Assembly: GCF_037971845.1 (NCBI RefSeq)
Contig: NZ_CP150227.1
Span: 3,162,001 to 3,226,000 of the forward strand
Source of the DNA: Paenibacillus sp. FSL R5-0766
GTDB taxonomy: Bacteria; Bacillota; Bacilli; Paenibacillales; Paenibacillaceae
Direction of reading: 5' to 3'
Length of the DNA: 64,000 bases
Shown here: in pieces, positions 1 through 9,200 of the stretch
Layout: each line of letters starts with the position of its first letter
How positions within the stretch are numbered: position 1 is the stretch's first letter
Translations under genes and position numbers: made by a program
Notes under the pieces: model-generated
What the model saw: only the letters and a program-made list of their open reading frames with translations
Database searches by the model: none
What the model was told of the DNA's origin: nothing

Positions 1-281
1 AACTGGTTATTCATAGTGCCGAATCAATCAAAAACGTGATGGAAATTGCCGCATGTGGGACGTTTCAACTCATAGGGCCATCTGTGAATCAGAGCAACGG
101 GATTGACCTTAGTAACTTTCAACAATACAACTCTTGTGAAGAACTCACTCAGAAGTTTGAACATTACTGGCAGAGTGTTGATGCAAGGAGACTGGCCGCT
201 AGCCATGCTCTGGCATACATGAAATATAATCAATCCCATCTACAAAAAACATTGCGACTGCTGGATATCATTTTCATATAA
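1..281 (+). CDS. C-terminal end of a CgeB-like glycosyltransferase (partial)
   Basis: The reading frame is open from base 3 and ends at TAA 279-281, so only about the last 92 residues are inside the window. The segment beginning VMEIAACGTFQLIG, followed by an acidic/aromatic stretch (SNFQQYNSCEEL) and a helical tail ending LRLLDIIF, resembles the end of the CgeB / glycosyltransferase family 1_2 fold, where an 'EIAACG..L' segment lies in the nucleotide-sugar-binding half. The family transfers sugars to surface or spore-coat acceptors. The next gene, 61 bases downstream, is a WbsX-type protein, which fits a surface-polysaccharide or glycosylation operon continuing from the left. The family call rests on this short tail only. 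Confidence 0.6.
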   Translation, partial: LVIHSAESIKNVMEIAACGTFQLIGPSVNQSNGIDLSNFQQYNSCEELTQKFEHYWQSVDARRLAASHALAYMKYNQSHLQKTLRLLDIIFI

Positions 282-342
282 ATCATCCCAAAAATCACAG
301 GAGCGTAGGCTGCATCATGTTGCTGCATTGGAGGAGTTCTGA

Positions 343-1428
343 TTGAAGGTAATTGCTCTGCATCTGCCCCAATTTCATCGGATTGAGGAGAACGACCGAT
401 GGTGGGGGGACGGTTTTACCGAATGGACGAATGTAAAAAAAGCCACGCCTTTATATTCGGGTCATCATCAGCCTAAGCAGCCATTTCAGGGGAAATATTA
501 TGATCTTTCCGATCCAGATGTACGAAAGTGGCAAGCGGAAACGGCTAAACAGCATGGCATTTATGGATTTTGTTATTATCATTATTGGTTCAAAGGCAAG
601 CGTTTGCTGGAAAAACCGGTGAATGAAATTTTGGATAGTGGGGAGCCTGATTTTCCTTTTTGTTTGTCTTGGGCCAATGAGACATGGACAAGAAAATGGG
701 ATGGGCAAGAATCCGATATTCTCATGGCCCAGAACTACGGGGAGCGAGAGGATTGGGAAGAACATTTTAATTATCTGGTAAAGGTATTTAAGGACAAACG
801 ATATATTCGAGTGGAAGGTAAGCCATTATTTCTGATCTATCGGCCAGCCAGTATTCCGCAATGTGAGGAAATGATTCAGTTTTGGCGTGAATTGGCTTTG
901 AAGCACGGCCTGCAAGGGATCCATGTTGTGCAGACCATTGGTGGATTCCCTACATTTAATCGTCAGATCTTTGATGCGAGTATGGAATTTGAACCACATT
1001 ATACGTTTGCACATGGACATATGAATGGAATCTGGATCGAAATGAACATCAAGGGACAGCAGCATATTGCTGTGAATTACGACAAAGTATGGTCCTCCAT
1101 TCTCGAACGAACACCACACCGTAACGGAGAAATTGTCTATCCAGGTGCTTTTGTCAATTGGGATAATACACCGCGGAGAGGCGTTGATGGACAGAGTACG
1201 CTTGGGTCCACACCAGAGAAGTTTGGGCTGTATCTATCCAGACAGATGGAACGAGCGAGGACGCTGTACAAAAGTGAATATCTTTTTGTTAATGCCTGGA
1301 ACGAGTGGGCGGAAGGGGCATATCTTGAGCCGGATCAAAACTATGGTTATGCTTATTTGAGCGAACTCAAGAAAGTAACTCAGCATGAATCGAACAGAAA
1401 CAAGTCTGTAGGAGGGAGTTCCGAATGA
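343..1428 (+). CDS. WbsX / glycoside hydrolase family 99-like protein
   Basis: A 361-aa cytoplasmic protein with no signal peptide. It opens with KVIALHLPQFHRIEEND, then WWGDGFTEWTNVKKATP and HHQPKQPF, and contains FCYYHYWFKGKRLLEKP, LSWANETWTRKWDG and, near the end, FVNAWNEWAEGAYLEPD. These are the hallmarks of the WbsX (Glyco_transf_WbsX, GH99-like) family, common in O-antigen and cell-surface glycan clusters. Family members are a TIM-barrel related to endo-mannanases; whether this one hydrolyses or transfers is not known. The start is TTG at 343, preceded by GGAGGAG at 330-335. A hairpin spans the stop codon (GGAGGGAGTTCC / GGGAACTCTCTC, 1411-1440), without a clean T run. It converges on the AraC gene at 1461. 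Confidence 0.85.
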   Translation: MKVIALHLPQFHRIEENDRWWGDGFTEWTNVKKATPLYSGHHQPKQPFQGKYYDLSDPDVRKWQAETAKQHGIYGFCYYHYWFKGKRLLEKPVNEILDSGEPDFPFCLSWANETWTRKWDGQESDILMAQNYGEREDWEEHFNYLVKVFKDKRYIRVEGKPLFLIYRPASIPQCEEMIQFWRELALKHGLQGIHVVQTIGGFPTFNRQIFDASMEFEPHYTFAHGHMNGIWIEMNIKGQQHIAVNYDKVWSSILERTPHRNGEIVYPGAFVNWDNTPRRGVDGQSTLGSTPEKFGLYLSRQMERARTLYKSEYLFVNAWNEWAEGAYLEPDQNYGYAYLSELKKVTQHESNRNKSVGGSSE

Positions 1429-1460
1429 GGGAACTCTCTCTCTCTCTGCTTTGAGTTTAT

Positions 1461-2321
1461 TTATAAACCATGTTTCGTTGTAAGTACCGTTTTTTGTTTG
1501 CGGTACTCCGTTGGAGTTAACCCTGTATGCTTTTTGAACTGTCTGGAGAAATAATACAAATCACTGAAACCGAGATGCTCGGCGATGGCAGTTATTGTGT
1601 TCGGGGTGCAGGCCAGCAATTCCTTGGCCTTATCGATTTTTTTGCCAGTAATATAGAGGATCGGAGGAACTCCGATCTGCTGCTTGAAGAATCGAATGAA
1701 ATAATTTGGATGCATGTAGGCGATCTGGGCCAGATCCTGAACCGAAATATTCTCTTCGATGTTGGAATCAATATAAGCCAGGATGGTAGACAGTTTCTCC
1801 ATGACAGGAACGTTAATAAAAGAGATCTGATCCAGATCCAGATTCATTAGATAGTGGGATAGTAGCTCAGTCAGTTTGCTCTTGGCCATCATATGGGCAT
1901 AGACTTCATCGGATTTTGCATATGTAAGGATACTGCTGAAGATTGCTTGAATCAACTCAGGTTGATCTATCGTACAGATGTGTGGGAATTTCAGAATTTG
2001 GAACAAATTGATTCCCCCAACCTTTGCGCTAAAGTGACACCAATATTTGAGAAAAGGACGGTCATTAATGGCAGAGTAGGACTGTTGGATCCCCTCTGGC
2101 ATTAAAATAAGCTGATTAGGCGCAGGATAATACTCCTCATCCCCAATTTTGAGCCAACCTTCACCTTCGCATATGAAATAAAACTTGCTGTAATCGGGCG
2201 TGTAATCCAGATCCCGCCAATCCGTATCGCACCGATTGTAATTGACCATGAATAATTCGACTTGGAGATTGGACAGGTAGTTCGTAAGCAAAGTTTGGTG
2301 ATTCATACTTTTCATCTCCAT
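1461..2321 (-). CDS. AraC family transcriptional regulator
   Basis: A 286-aa regulator. The N-terminal part (about residues 15-150) is a cupin-like sugar-sensing domain, with the typical FYFICEGEGWLKIGDEEY and LILMPEGIQQSY segments. The last 100 residues hold the two helix-turn-helix motifs of the AraC family (DLAQIAYMHPNYFIRFFKQ and TAIAEHLGFSDLYYFSRQFK, then HTGLTPTEYRKQ). It is transcribed divergently from the alpha-L-fucosidase at 2429, with 107 bases between the two start codons. This is the usual arrangement for a sugar-responsive activator of an adjacent glycosidase, so fucoside-inducible control of the fucosidase is the natural inference. The ligand itself cannot be read from the sequence. 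Confidence 0.9.
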   Translation of the reverse strand: MEMKSMNHQTLLTNYLSNLQVELFMVNYNRCDTDWRDLDYTPDYSKFYFICEGEGWLKIGDEEYYPAPNQLILMPEGIQQSYSAINDRPFLKYWCHFSAKVGGINLFQILKFPHICTIDQPELIQAIFSSILTYAKSDEVYAHMMAKSKLTELLSHYLMNLDLDQISFINVPVMEKLSTILAYIDSNIEENISVQDLAQIAYMHPNYFIRFFKQQIGVPPILYITGKKIDKAKELLACTPNTITAIAEHLGFSDLYYFSRQFKKHTGLTPTEYRKQKTVLTTKHGL

Positions 2322-2415
2322 ACAAGGTTATTATTGTCCATCTAAAAGTTAGTGTTCTGCATGTCTATCTTTCGGCCGTAGCACTACAATACAACTACAG
2401 ACAATAACAGAAGGG

Positions 2416-2430
2416 ATGAGAACATCTCAT
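2416..2430 (+). promoter_or_regulatory. Perfect hairpin covering the fucosidase start codon
   Basis: ATGAGA-aca-TCTCAT is a perfect 6-bp dyad with a 3-base loop. Its right arm ends on the first two bases of the ATG at 2429, and its left arm borders the weak ribosome site AAGGGA at 2411-2416. It could limit translation initiation, but a 6-bp stem can also occur by chance. Confidence 0.25.
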
Positions 2431-3889
2431 GGACAAAAACGAATATTTGCAACATATTGAAGCAACGATTGAGCGCGGTAAATTCAAGGACAACTGGAGT
2501 TCGCTTAGCGCCTTCCAAGTTCCCGAATGGTACCCAAAAGCGAAATTCGGCATATTCATTCACTGGGGGCTATATTCTGTACCGGCCTATGATAGCGAAT
2601 GGTATTCGCGAAATATGTACATACAAGGCACCAAAGCTTATGAACATCACCTTGAGGTATATGGACCTCATAAGGACTTTGGATATAAAGACTTCATTCC
2701 GATGTTTCGTGCAGAGAAGTTTGATGCAGACGAATGGGCAACGTTATTCAAACAGGCTGGAGCCAGATATGTTATGCCTGTGGCTGAGCACCATGATGGT
2801 TTTCAGATGTACAAAAGCTCTATCTCTCACTATAACACATATGAAATGGGCCCCAAACGGGATCTTCTGGGTGAGATGAAGGTTGCATACGAGAAGCAGG
2901 GGCTGACCTTATGTGTGTCGTCTCACCGCGCCGAGCACTGGTTCTTCATGTCTCATGGGAAGGAGTTTGATTCAGATATTAAGGAACCACTGGAGCGTGG
3001 GGATTTCTATTGGCCTGCCATGCCTGAACCCAAGGATCACTTCGACTTGTATGACTCCCCTCCAACCGAGGAGTATCTGGAGGACTGGTTGATTCGCTGC
3101 TGTGAACTGGTTGATCAATACCAGCCAAAGGTCTTTTATTTCGATTGGTGGATTCAAACGGTTGCGTTCAAACCCTATCTTAAAAAATTTGCTGCCTATT
3201 ATTATAACAAAGGTGAAGAATGGGGTGTGCCTGTAGCTATCAATTATAAACATGAGGCCTACATGTTTGGTAGTGCCGTTCCGGATGTGGAGCGGGGACA
3301 GTTCGCTGAGCTTAAGCCCTATTTTTGGCAAACGGATACAGCTGTCGCTAAAAACTCATGGTGTTATACGGAAAATAATAACTATAAAACGGCTGAGGAG
3401 ATCATTCGGGATCTCGTCGATATTGTAAGCAAAAACGGAAATTTACTGCTGAACATTGGTCCCAAAGCAGACGGCAGCATACCGGAAGAAGATCGTGAGA
3501 TTTTACTGAGCATTGGCAAGTGGCTGGAAGTGAATGGAGAAGCGATCTATGACACGTCATTCTGGCGTACGTTTGGCGAGGGTCCGACAGAGGTGAAGGA
3601 AGGGCAATTCACGGATGGGGATACGAAGATATTTACGAGTGAAGATATACGGTTTACGTTAAAAGAAAGCAGTCTGTATGCCACGGTTCTTGCCTATCCA
3701 GATAACGGGGTGGTGCAGATTAAATCCCTGAAGGAAAATTCTCATCATTTTCAAGGGGTCATTCAAGATATTCAAGTACTTGGCTATGAAGAACAACCGC
3801 AATGGGAGAGAACAGCGGACGCACTGATGATCACAACGACAACTGTGAAAAGTAATGCGCCTATCGTTTTCAAAATTAAATTGGACTAA
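2429..3889 (+). CDS. Alpha-L-fucosidase, glycoside hydrolase family 29
   Basis: A 486-aa protein without a signal peptide, so probably intracellular. It removes terminal alpha-linked L-fucose with retention. The N-terminal barrel carries the GH29 signatures WYPKAKFGIFIHWGLYSVPA, EWYSRNMY, YVMPVAEHHDGFQMY and the strand KVFYFDWW, whose Asp (about D239) sits where the family nucleophile is found. Towards the C-terminus, VSKNGNLLLNIGPKADGSIP and GKWLEVNGEAIYDT match the end of the catalytic domain and the start of the beta-sandwich domain. Length is normal for bacterial GH29. It stands alone after the divergent AraC gene and is followed by a terminator at 3921. No fucose kinase, isomerase or transporter is adjacent. 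Confidence 0.92.
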   Translation: MDKNEYLQHIEATIERGKFKDNWSSLSAFQVPEWYPKAKFGIFIHWGLYSVPAYDSEWYSRNMYIQGTKAYEHHLEVYGPHKDFGYKDFIPMFRAEKFDADEWATLFKQAGARYVMPVAEHHDGFQMYKSSISHYNTYEMGPKRDLLGEMKVAYEKQGLTLCVSSHRAEHWFFMSHGKEFDSDIKEPLERGDFYWPAMPEPKDHFDLYDSPPTEEYLEDWLIRCCELVDQYQPKVFYFDWWIQTVAFKPYLKKFAAYYYNKGEEWGVPVAINYKHEAYMFGSAVPDVERGQFAELKPYFWQTDTAVAKNSWCYTENNNYKTAEEIIRDLVDIVSKNGNLLLNIGPKADGSIPEEDREILLSIGKWLEVNGEAIYDTSFWRTFGEGPTEVKEGQFTDGDTKIFTSEDIRFTLKESSLYATVLAYPDNGVVQIKSLKENSHHFQGVIQDIQVLGYEEQPQWERTADALMITTTTVKSNAPIVFKIKLD

Positions 3890-3920
3890 TCAACAAAGAT
3901 AAATTGAATACTGTAAATAT

Positions 3921-3970
3921 AAAAAGGGCGCATCCAGGAGTATTGTACTCATCGGATAGCGCTCTTTTGG
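3921..3970 (+). terminator. Rho-independent terminator after the fucosidase
   Basis: AAAAGGGCGC at 3921-3931 and GCGCTCTTTT at 3959-3968 form a near-perfect stem with ATCC/GGAT extending inward, followed by a T-rich tract. It ends the fucosidase transcript. Confidence 0.6.
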
Positions 3971-4093
3971 TTGTGCTACTACTCATATAATAATCACGAA
4001 ATTCTTACTTGCTAATATACTGATATCATCAAACCAGTGATGTTCGCCTGTAATGGAACGATTGAGACTCACTAAGGAGGATCTGCAAAAAAG

Positions 4094-5574
4094 ATGAAAC
4101 CAAAGAAACGCATCAGATATGGTTGGAGCGGATTTAAGAAAAAAAACCTGAGGACTGTGACCTTCCCCAAGAGCAGCACAAAGAACACCACCACGAGCAC
4201 CATCATAACCACCACAATCATCACCACAATAACCACCATCATAAGTGTTTTGACAAAGAAGCCGAATTCCTTCTCAAATTAATTGGTGAGTTGAAAGGAG
4301 CAATTGTACAGGTTTTTGCGAATCCCTCGCCTCACAATGTTTCACTGCTGATTGAGGTACTGCGTAAATTACTGGCTCTGGTTCATCATTCGGATTTGAA
4401 AAAGGGAACCAAGGCAGACCTCGAAGCGGTCTTGGAGCTTACCATTGTATCTGCAGAGGCCGTTCCATTTTCTCCGATCAGTGTGGGAACCAATTTGCAG
4501 CAATTGCTGGATGTGCTTCTATCTGTCATTTTACAGGGGAATATCGATTCGGCTGAGAAAGATCAACTGGTCATTTTGATCCGGGCGACCGAATTGGCTA
4601 TCACAACAGGGCTTAGAAACGTAGGGAGTCAAGGTCCGGCAGGACCAGCAGGACCAGCAGGACCAGCAGGTCCTCAGGGCGTACCTGGTCCACAAGGCCC
4701 GGCAGGCGTTGCTGGTTCTCAGGGTGGTGTAGGTCCAGCGGGTACACCGGGAGCTGCTGGTGCTCAGGGACCAGCAGGTACGACAGGTGCTACTGGCGCT
4801 ACGGGTGCGGCAGGCCCAGCAGGTGGCGCAACAGGAGCCACAGGTGCAACGGGGAGTACAGGAGCTGTTGGGGCAGCGGGCGTTACAGGAGCAACAGGTG
4901 ATCCTGGCGTAGCAGGAGCCACCGGGGCTACCGGGGCAACGGGTGTGACAGGAGATACGGGTGCAGCCGGAATTGCAGGGGTAACCGGGGCTACCGGCGC
5001 AACTGGGATTGCGGGAGTAACTGGCAGCACTGGTGTTACAGGAGCTACGGGTTCTGGCGCCATTATACCGTTTGCTTCTGGCGGACCTGCCATATTGACA
5101 ACCATTGCTGGTGGACTGGTAGGAACCACAAGTCTCATTGGTTTCGGAAGCTCGGCAACCGGAGTCAGCATTCTGGGTGGCACCATTGATTTAACGGGGA
5201 CGATTGTTGGACCACTCATTAACTTTGCGTTCTCTGTTCCACGGGATGGCGTTATAACTTCCATTGCTGCTTATTTTAGTACAACAGCAGCCTTGGCTTT
5301 GGTCGGTTCAACGGTGACCATCACTGCGCAATTATTCAGTTCACCTACTCCTGATAATGCATTTACTGCGGTTCCGGGGGCGGTCGTTACACTGGCACCT
5401 CCACTCACCGGTATTATTGCATTGGGTAGTATTTCCAATGGCATAACAACCGGATTGGCTATACCTGTGAGTGCACAGACACGTCTTCTGCTTGTATTCT
5501 CCGCAACGGCAACTGGACTTTCTCTTGTGAATACCGTTGTTGGTTATGCAAGTGGCGGCGTGAACATTACATGA
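4094..5574 (+). CDS. Collagen-like protein with BclB-type C-terminal domain; needs a -1 frameshift near 4141
   Basis: The gene is in two overlapping frames. ATG 4094, with AAGGAGG at 4074-4080, opens [17 protein letters not shown] and in that frame runs into a Thr/Ile tract ending at 4282. The -1 frame is open from 4138 and gives a His-rich stretch (4189-4242), a Cys, an alpha-helical 'preface' of about 120 residues, about 48 Gly-X-Y triplets (4624-5058), and a C-terminal domain starting [20 protein letters not shown] and running to the stop at 5574. That last domain matches the BclB C-terminal domain of Bacillus/Paenibacillus exosporium collagen-like glycoproteins. The frames join at an A8 run (4139-4146) that contains A_AAA_AAC. 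If no shift occurs, the longest in-frame product would begin at TTG 4291, which has a poor ribosome site. It may be programmed, phase variable, a sequencing error or a pseudogene. Role: spore or cell-surface filament, by family. Confidence 0.75.
4141..4147 (+). promoter_or_regulatory. Candidate -1 slippery heptamer A_AAA_AAC
   Basis: In the ATG 4094 frame the codons are AAG AAA AAA AAC CTG. A -1 slip on A-AAA-AAC (4141-4147) leads directly into the long collagen frame (KKPEDCD). A Shine-Dalgarno-like GGAG lies at 4125-4128, 12 bases upstream, a spacing similar to the stimulator in E. coli dnaX. No strong downstream hairpin was seen. Function is inferred. Confidence 0.4.
4624..5058 (+). repeat. 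Gly-X-Y collagen-like repeat region
   Basis: This tract encodes 22 triplets (GPA-, GPQ-, GTP-type), then a single extra Gly, then 26 triplets rich in GAT, GVT and GIA. The DNA begins with a short 9-bp tandem repeat (GGACCAGCA, 3 exact copies plus variants from about 4633). Thr-rich triplets are typical O-glycosylation targets in BclA-like proteins. The array is prone to length change by recombination. Confidence 0.9.
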
Positions 5575-5594
5575 TGAGATATAAATTTTGAGAT

Positions 5595-5630
5595 GAACGA
5601 CATGAGAGTTCTCATGTCGTTCTTTTTCTT
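5595..5630 (+). terminator. Terminator after the collagen-like gene
   Basis: A 13-bp perfect stem (GAACGACATGAGA at 5595-5607 and TCTCATGTCGTTC at 5610-5622) with a two-base loop, followed by TTTTTCTT. Confidence 0.85.
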
Positions 5631-6121
5631 GATTTGAAATTTTGCGTATCAGGTCTTGGTTATATCGAACTACTACAAACTATTATTCATCAAAAAGATG
5701 CATGAATACGAAAAATAAGCTGAAATGTGTAAGCGACATGAGACACATAAAAGCATTAAATAGACTTATTTTCTATATTTTTCAATAAAATGCTTGTATA
5801 TATCGAATAATGATTTTATACTATACCAATAAAATCCAATTAAATTCCTAATCGACTATTATATGTAATTAAAATGTTGGACTACTCACTCGAATCACGA
5901 TCGAAATTCATATCCACCACTCCTTAGCAAGCGTTCTGCTAACGCTCCAGATTACCCTTCCACATGAATGCTTATAGACATTCACTCACATTGCATTATT
6001 CAAACACCCAAACTATTCACTCACATGGTCCGATTCATTCAATCTCCTAAACTTCCAAGTAAAAAAACATAGACTGATCTGTTATCTCTTCTGACTCATA
6101 TTGATTCCTAACCAGACCTGT
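5631..6121. other. AT-rich intergenic stretch with no gene
   Basis: About 490 bases without a convincing reading frame on either strand. The first half is very AT-rich. The second half (about 5900-6060) holds loosely repeated CATTCACTCACAT-like words (5979-5992, 6018-6027). It lies between the collagen terminator and the leader of the subtilase, so the subtilase promoter should be near its right end; no clear sigma-A promoter could be fixed. Confidence 0.5.
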
Positions 6122-6140
6122 AAAGGAGGTGAGGCTTTAT

Positions 6141-6230
6141 GTGAAATCCAGGGTATCTATTTCGTCCGCAATAAAGGTTATTTTACCGTTTTATTCTGCA
6201 GAGAAGGGCATATGTACCAGACTAAATTAA
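6141..6230 (+). CDS. Possible 29-aa leader peptide upstream of the subtilase
   Basis: GTG at 6141 follows a near-consensus ribosome site, AAAGGAGGTGAG (6122-6133), with 7 bases spacing. It opens a 29-codon frame (MKSRVSISSAIKVILPFYSA...) ending at TAA 6228-6230, 27 bases before the TTG of the subtilase. The peptide is basic and hydrophobic. An ATG at 6136 in another frame stops at once, so only the GTG frame can use this ribosome site. It is too short for family assignment. It could be a translated leader that couples or tunes protease expression, or a small secreted peptide. Confidence 0.35.
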   Translation: MKSRVSISSAIKVILPFYSAEKGICTRLN

Positions 6231-6257
6231 AAAACCGGGTAAAAGGAGTGGAAAAGT

Positions 6258-9200
6258 TTGATAAAGATTAATCGGTTACGCAAGCCCATCTCCATGGGGC
6301 TCTCGCTTCTCCTTGCATTTTCGATCATTCATCCGGTTTCAGCTGAAAACTCCACATCATCCAAATTGGATATGAAATCTGGACTTGCCAAAGTTACGGA
6401 GTCCAAAGTAAACGCCAAGTTGACCAAAGAATTTGATGGTAGTGAATATGTTACCTATCTGGTGAAAATGAAGGAACAGGTGGATACAGCAGCAGTCTCC
6501 AAACAGGCCCTGGAAAAGGCGACTATCGCCAAACAAACGGCTTCAGCAACGAAGCTGTCCGTCCGGAATTCGGTCGTCAGCTCTCTGCGGGAAACGGCCT
6601 CACGTACACAATATCCATTGGAAACTTATCTGGAAAAGGAAGTTGACCTGGGCAAGGTCAAAGAATATAAAAGCTATTTTATTGTCAATTCACTGGCAGT
6701 AACGAGTACCAAAGAAGTCATGGAACAGATTGCGCTGCTGCCTGAGGTGGAGAAGATTCTACCGAATGAGACACGATACTTACAGAAAGCCGAAGTGAGT
6801 AAAGAACCGGCGAATGCGGTATCAGGCAAAGATGCTGTCCAAACGCCAGCTAAAGACTCTTCAGTCGGAGTCAAAGACAAAGAGCCTGCTGCAAAAGACA
6901 AGCTTGCGACAGAAAACGTGGAATGGAACCTGGATTACATCAATGCGCCAGCCGTGTGGGATCGGGGCATCGATGGAACAGGGATTGTTGTTGCCAATCT
7001 GGACAGTGGTGTAGATTATACCCATCCGGCGCTTCGCAGCAAATGGCGGGGACTGGATGCTTCAGGCAATATCGTTGATCCCGAACTGAGCTGGTATGAT
7101 CCGCACAGTAATGCTTCCCTCCCTGCGGACGGAGACGGGCATGGTACGCACACGATGGGTACGATGGTTGGCTCTGAAGCAGATGGCACCAACCAGATCG
7201 GGGTTGCTCCCGGTGCGAAGTGGATTGGTGTGCGGATATTCAATCCGGAGACAACAGATGCCATCATTCTGGATGGCGGACAGTGGTTGATCGCTCCGGT
7301 TGATGCGGAAGGCAATCTGCATCCTGAACTTGCACCGGATGTCGTCAACAACTCATGGGGCGGCGGCCCGGGACTTGATGAATGGTTCCGACCTATGGTT
7401 CAAGCCTGGCGTGATGCGCAGATTTTTCCCGAATTCTCTGCGGGAAATGTAACACTGACGAATCCGGGTGGTCCCGGCTCCGTTGCGAACCCGGCCAATT
7501 ATCCCGAAAGCTTCGCAACGGGAGCCACAGATATCAATGGTAATCTGGGTTCCTTCTCCCTGCTGGGCCCATCCCCGTATGATGAGATCAAACCGGAAGT
7601 ATCTGCCCCTGGGGTGAATATCCGTTCATCAGTTCCGGGCGGAGTATATGAGGGAGGCTGGAACGGAACATCCATGGCAGGCCCGCATACAACTGCACTT
7701 GCTGCACTGCTGCTTCAGGCCAATCATTCCCTTACGGTGGATCAGCTGGAGCAGATCATTACAGATACAGCCACGCCGAGAACGGATAGTCAGTATCCGA
7801 CCTCTCCTAATAACGGCTACGGTCACGGCATTATTAATGCCCTTGATGCTGTGGGTTCTGTACTCGAAGGGATCGGCACAGTATCCGGCAGAGTGGTTAC
7901 AGCCGGAGATGATCTGGAAGAGCCAGTACTGGTACATACCCCTGTTAATTCAGCCTTTACAGGCATTGATATACCATTAACCGCTCATGTGACAGATAAC
8001 GTCGCAGTAGTCTCCGTCGAGGCTTTTGCCAAAACGACAGGTACCAACCAGTACGTTTATCTACCGATGAACCGGATTGCTGGGGATAACAAAGATGGGA
8101 CATATACAGCGACAATCCCTGCTTTTCTCATTGAGCCACAAGGTGTAGAGTATTATATCCGCGTAAATGATTACGGCAACAACGGATTCGAAAGTCAGGT
8201 ATATAAAGTGGCTGTGTCCAATGGTGTTCAGCCAGGGTACCTTCAGGATTTTGAAGAAGATCAGCTGGGCTTCACGACTGGCGGAACCGGAAGTACTTGG
8301 GTATGGGGAGCACCAACCAGTGGTCCTGGAAGTGCATACTCCGGTGACAAGGTGATTGCAACCAATCTGCAAGGAACTTATGTGGCGAATAGCAATGCAT
8401 ATTTGCTTGCGCCGCCAATTGATCTCACCGAGAGTCCGGAAGGGGCATTGTTATCCTTCAAGCACTGGTATGACTTGGAGAATAACATCGACTTCGGCAA
8501 GGTATACATCGCTTCCGAGGATAGCGATTATGTGTTCGAAGAGCTGTTAACCTTCACGGGTACAGGTGGCAATTGGAAGACACAATATGTTGATCTTCGC
8601 GAATACGCGGGACAGCAGGTGTTCATCAAGTTCAATCTGACGAGCGATAATTCATTGCAAAAAGCTGGCTGGTACATTGATGATTTCGCTGTAGAAGAGC
8701 TGGATGAGATTGCTCCGGGCGCACCTGCCGGATTGTCTGCGACGGCCGATATTCTTGGTAATGTAGCCTTGAGCTGGACGGGTCCGAGTGATGAGGATCT
8801 CGAATCCTATATCGTATATCGCTCCACAACCGCAGGTTCAGGTTATGAATCCATTGGAACTGCAACAGGAACAACGTTTACAGATACGGCTACGGTGACA
8901 GATTCGACGTATTATTATACCGTTTCCGCACTTGATTATAGTGGCAATGAAAGCGACAAATCGAATGAGGTCTCCATTACAGTAGAGGTGCCTCAGGATA
9001 TCTACATCGATCATTTCGATGGCAGTGATGATAATGGCTGGACTCATTCAGGAACCAAAGATGAGTGGGAACGCGGTATTCCGGTAACGGGTCCTGCCAG
9101 CGCGGTTTCTCCACCGAATGTCTGGGCGACCGATCTCGACAATACGTACGAGAGTGGTTCCAACTATTCACTCGTATCTCCGGTCATTGATTTGACGGAT

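Noticed and set aside
3984..3992. CATATAATA, matching the sigma-K -10 pattern, upstream of the collagen gene
   Set aside because: No matching -35 element at the right distance, 100 bases from the start, in AT-rich DNA where such matches are common.
4624..5058. Short regular DNA repeats resembling an array
   Set aside because: They encode in-frame collagen triplets with 9-bp periodicity; there are no spacers, so it is not a CRISPR.
4764..5264. Minus-strand open frame rich in Ala/Pro/Val
   Set aside because: It is the antisense image of the Gly-X-Y repeats; repeats with few A/T stop triplets leave long false frames. No ribosome site.
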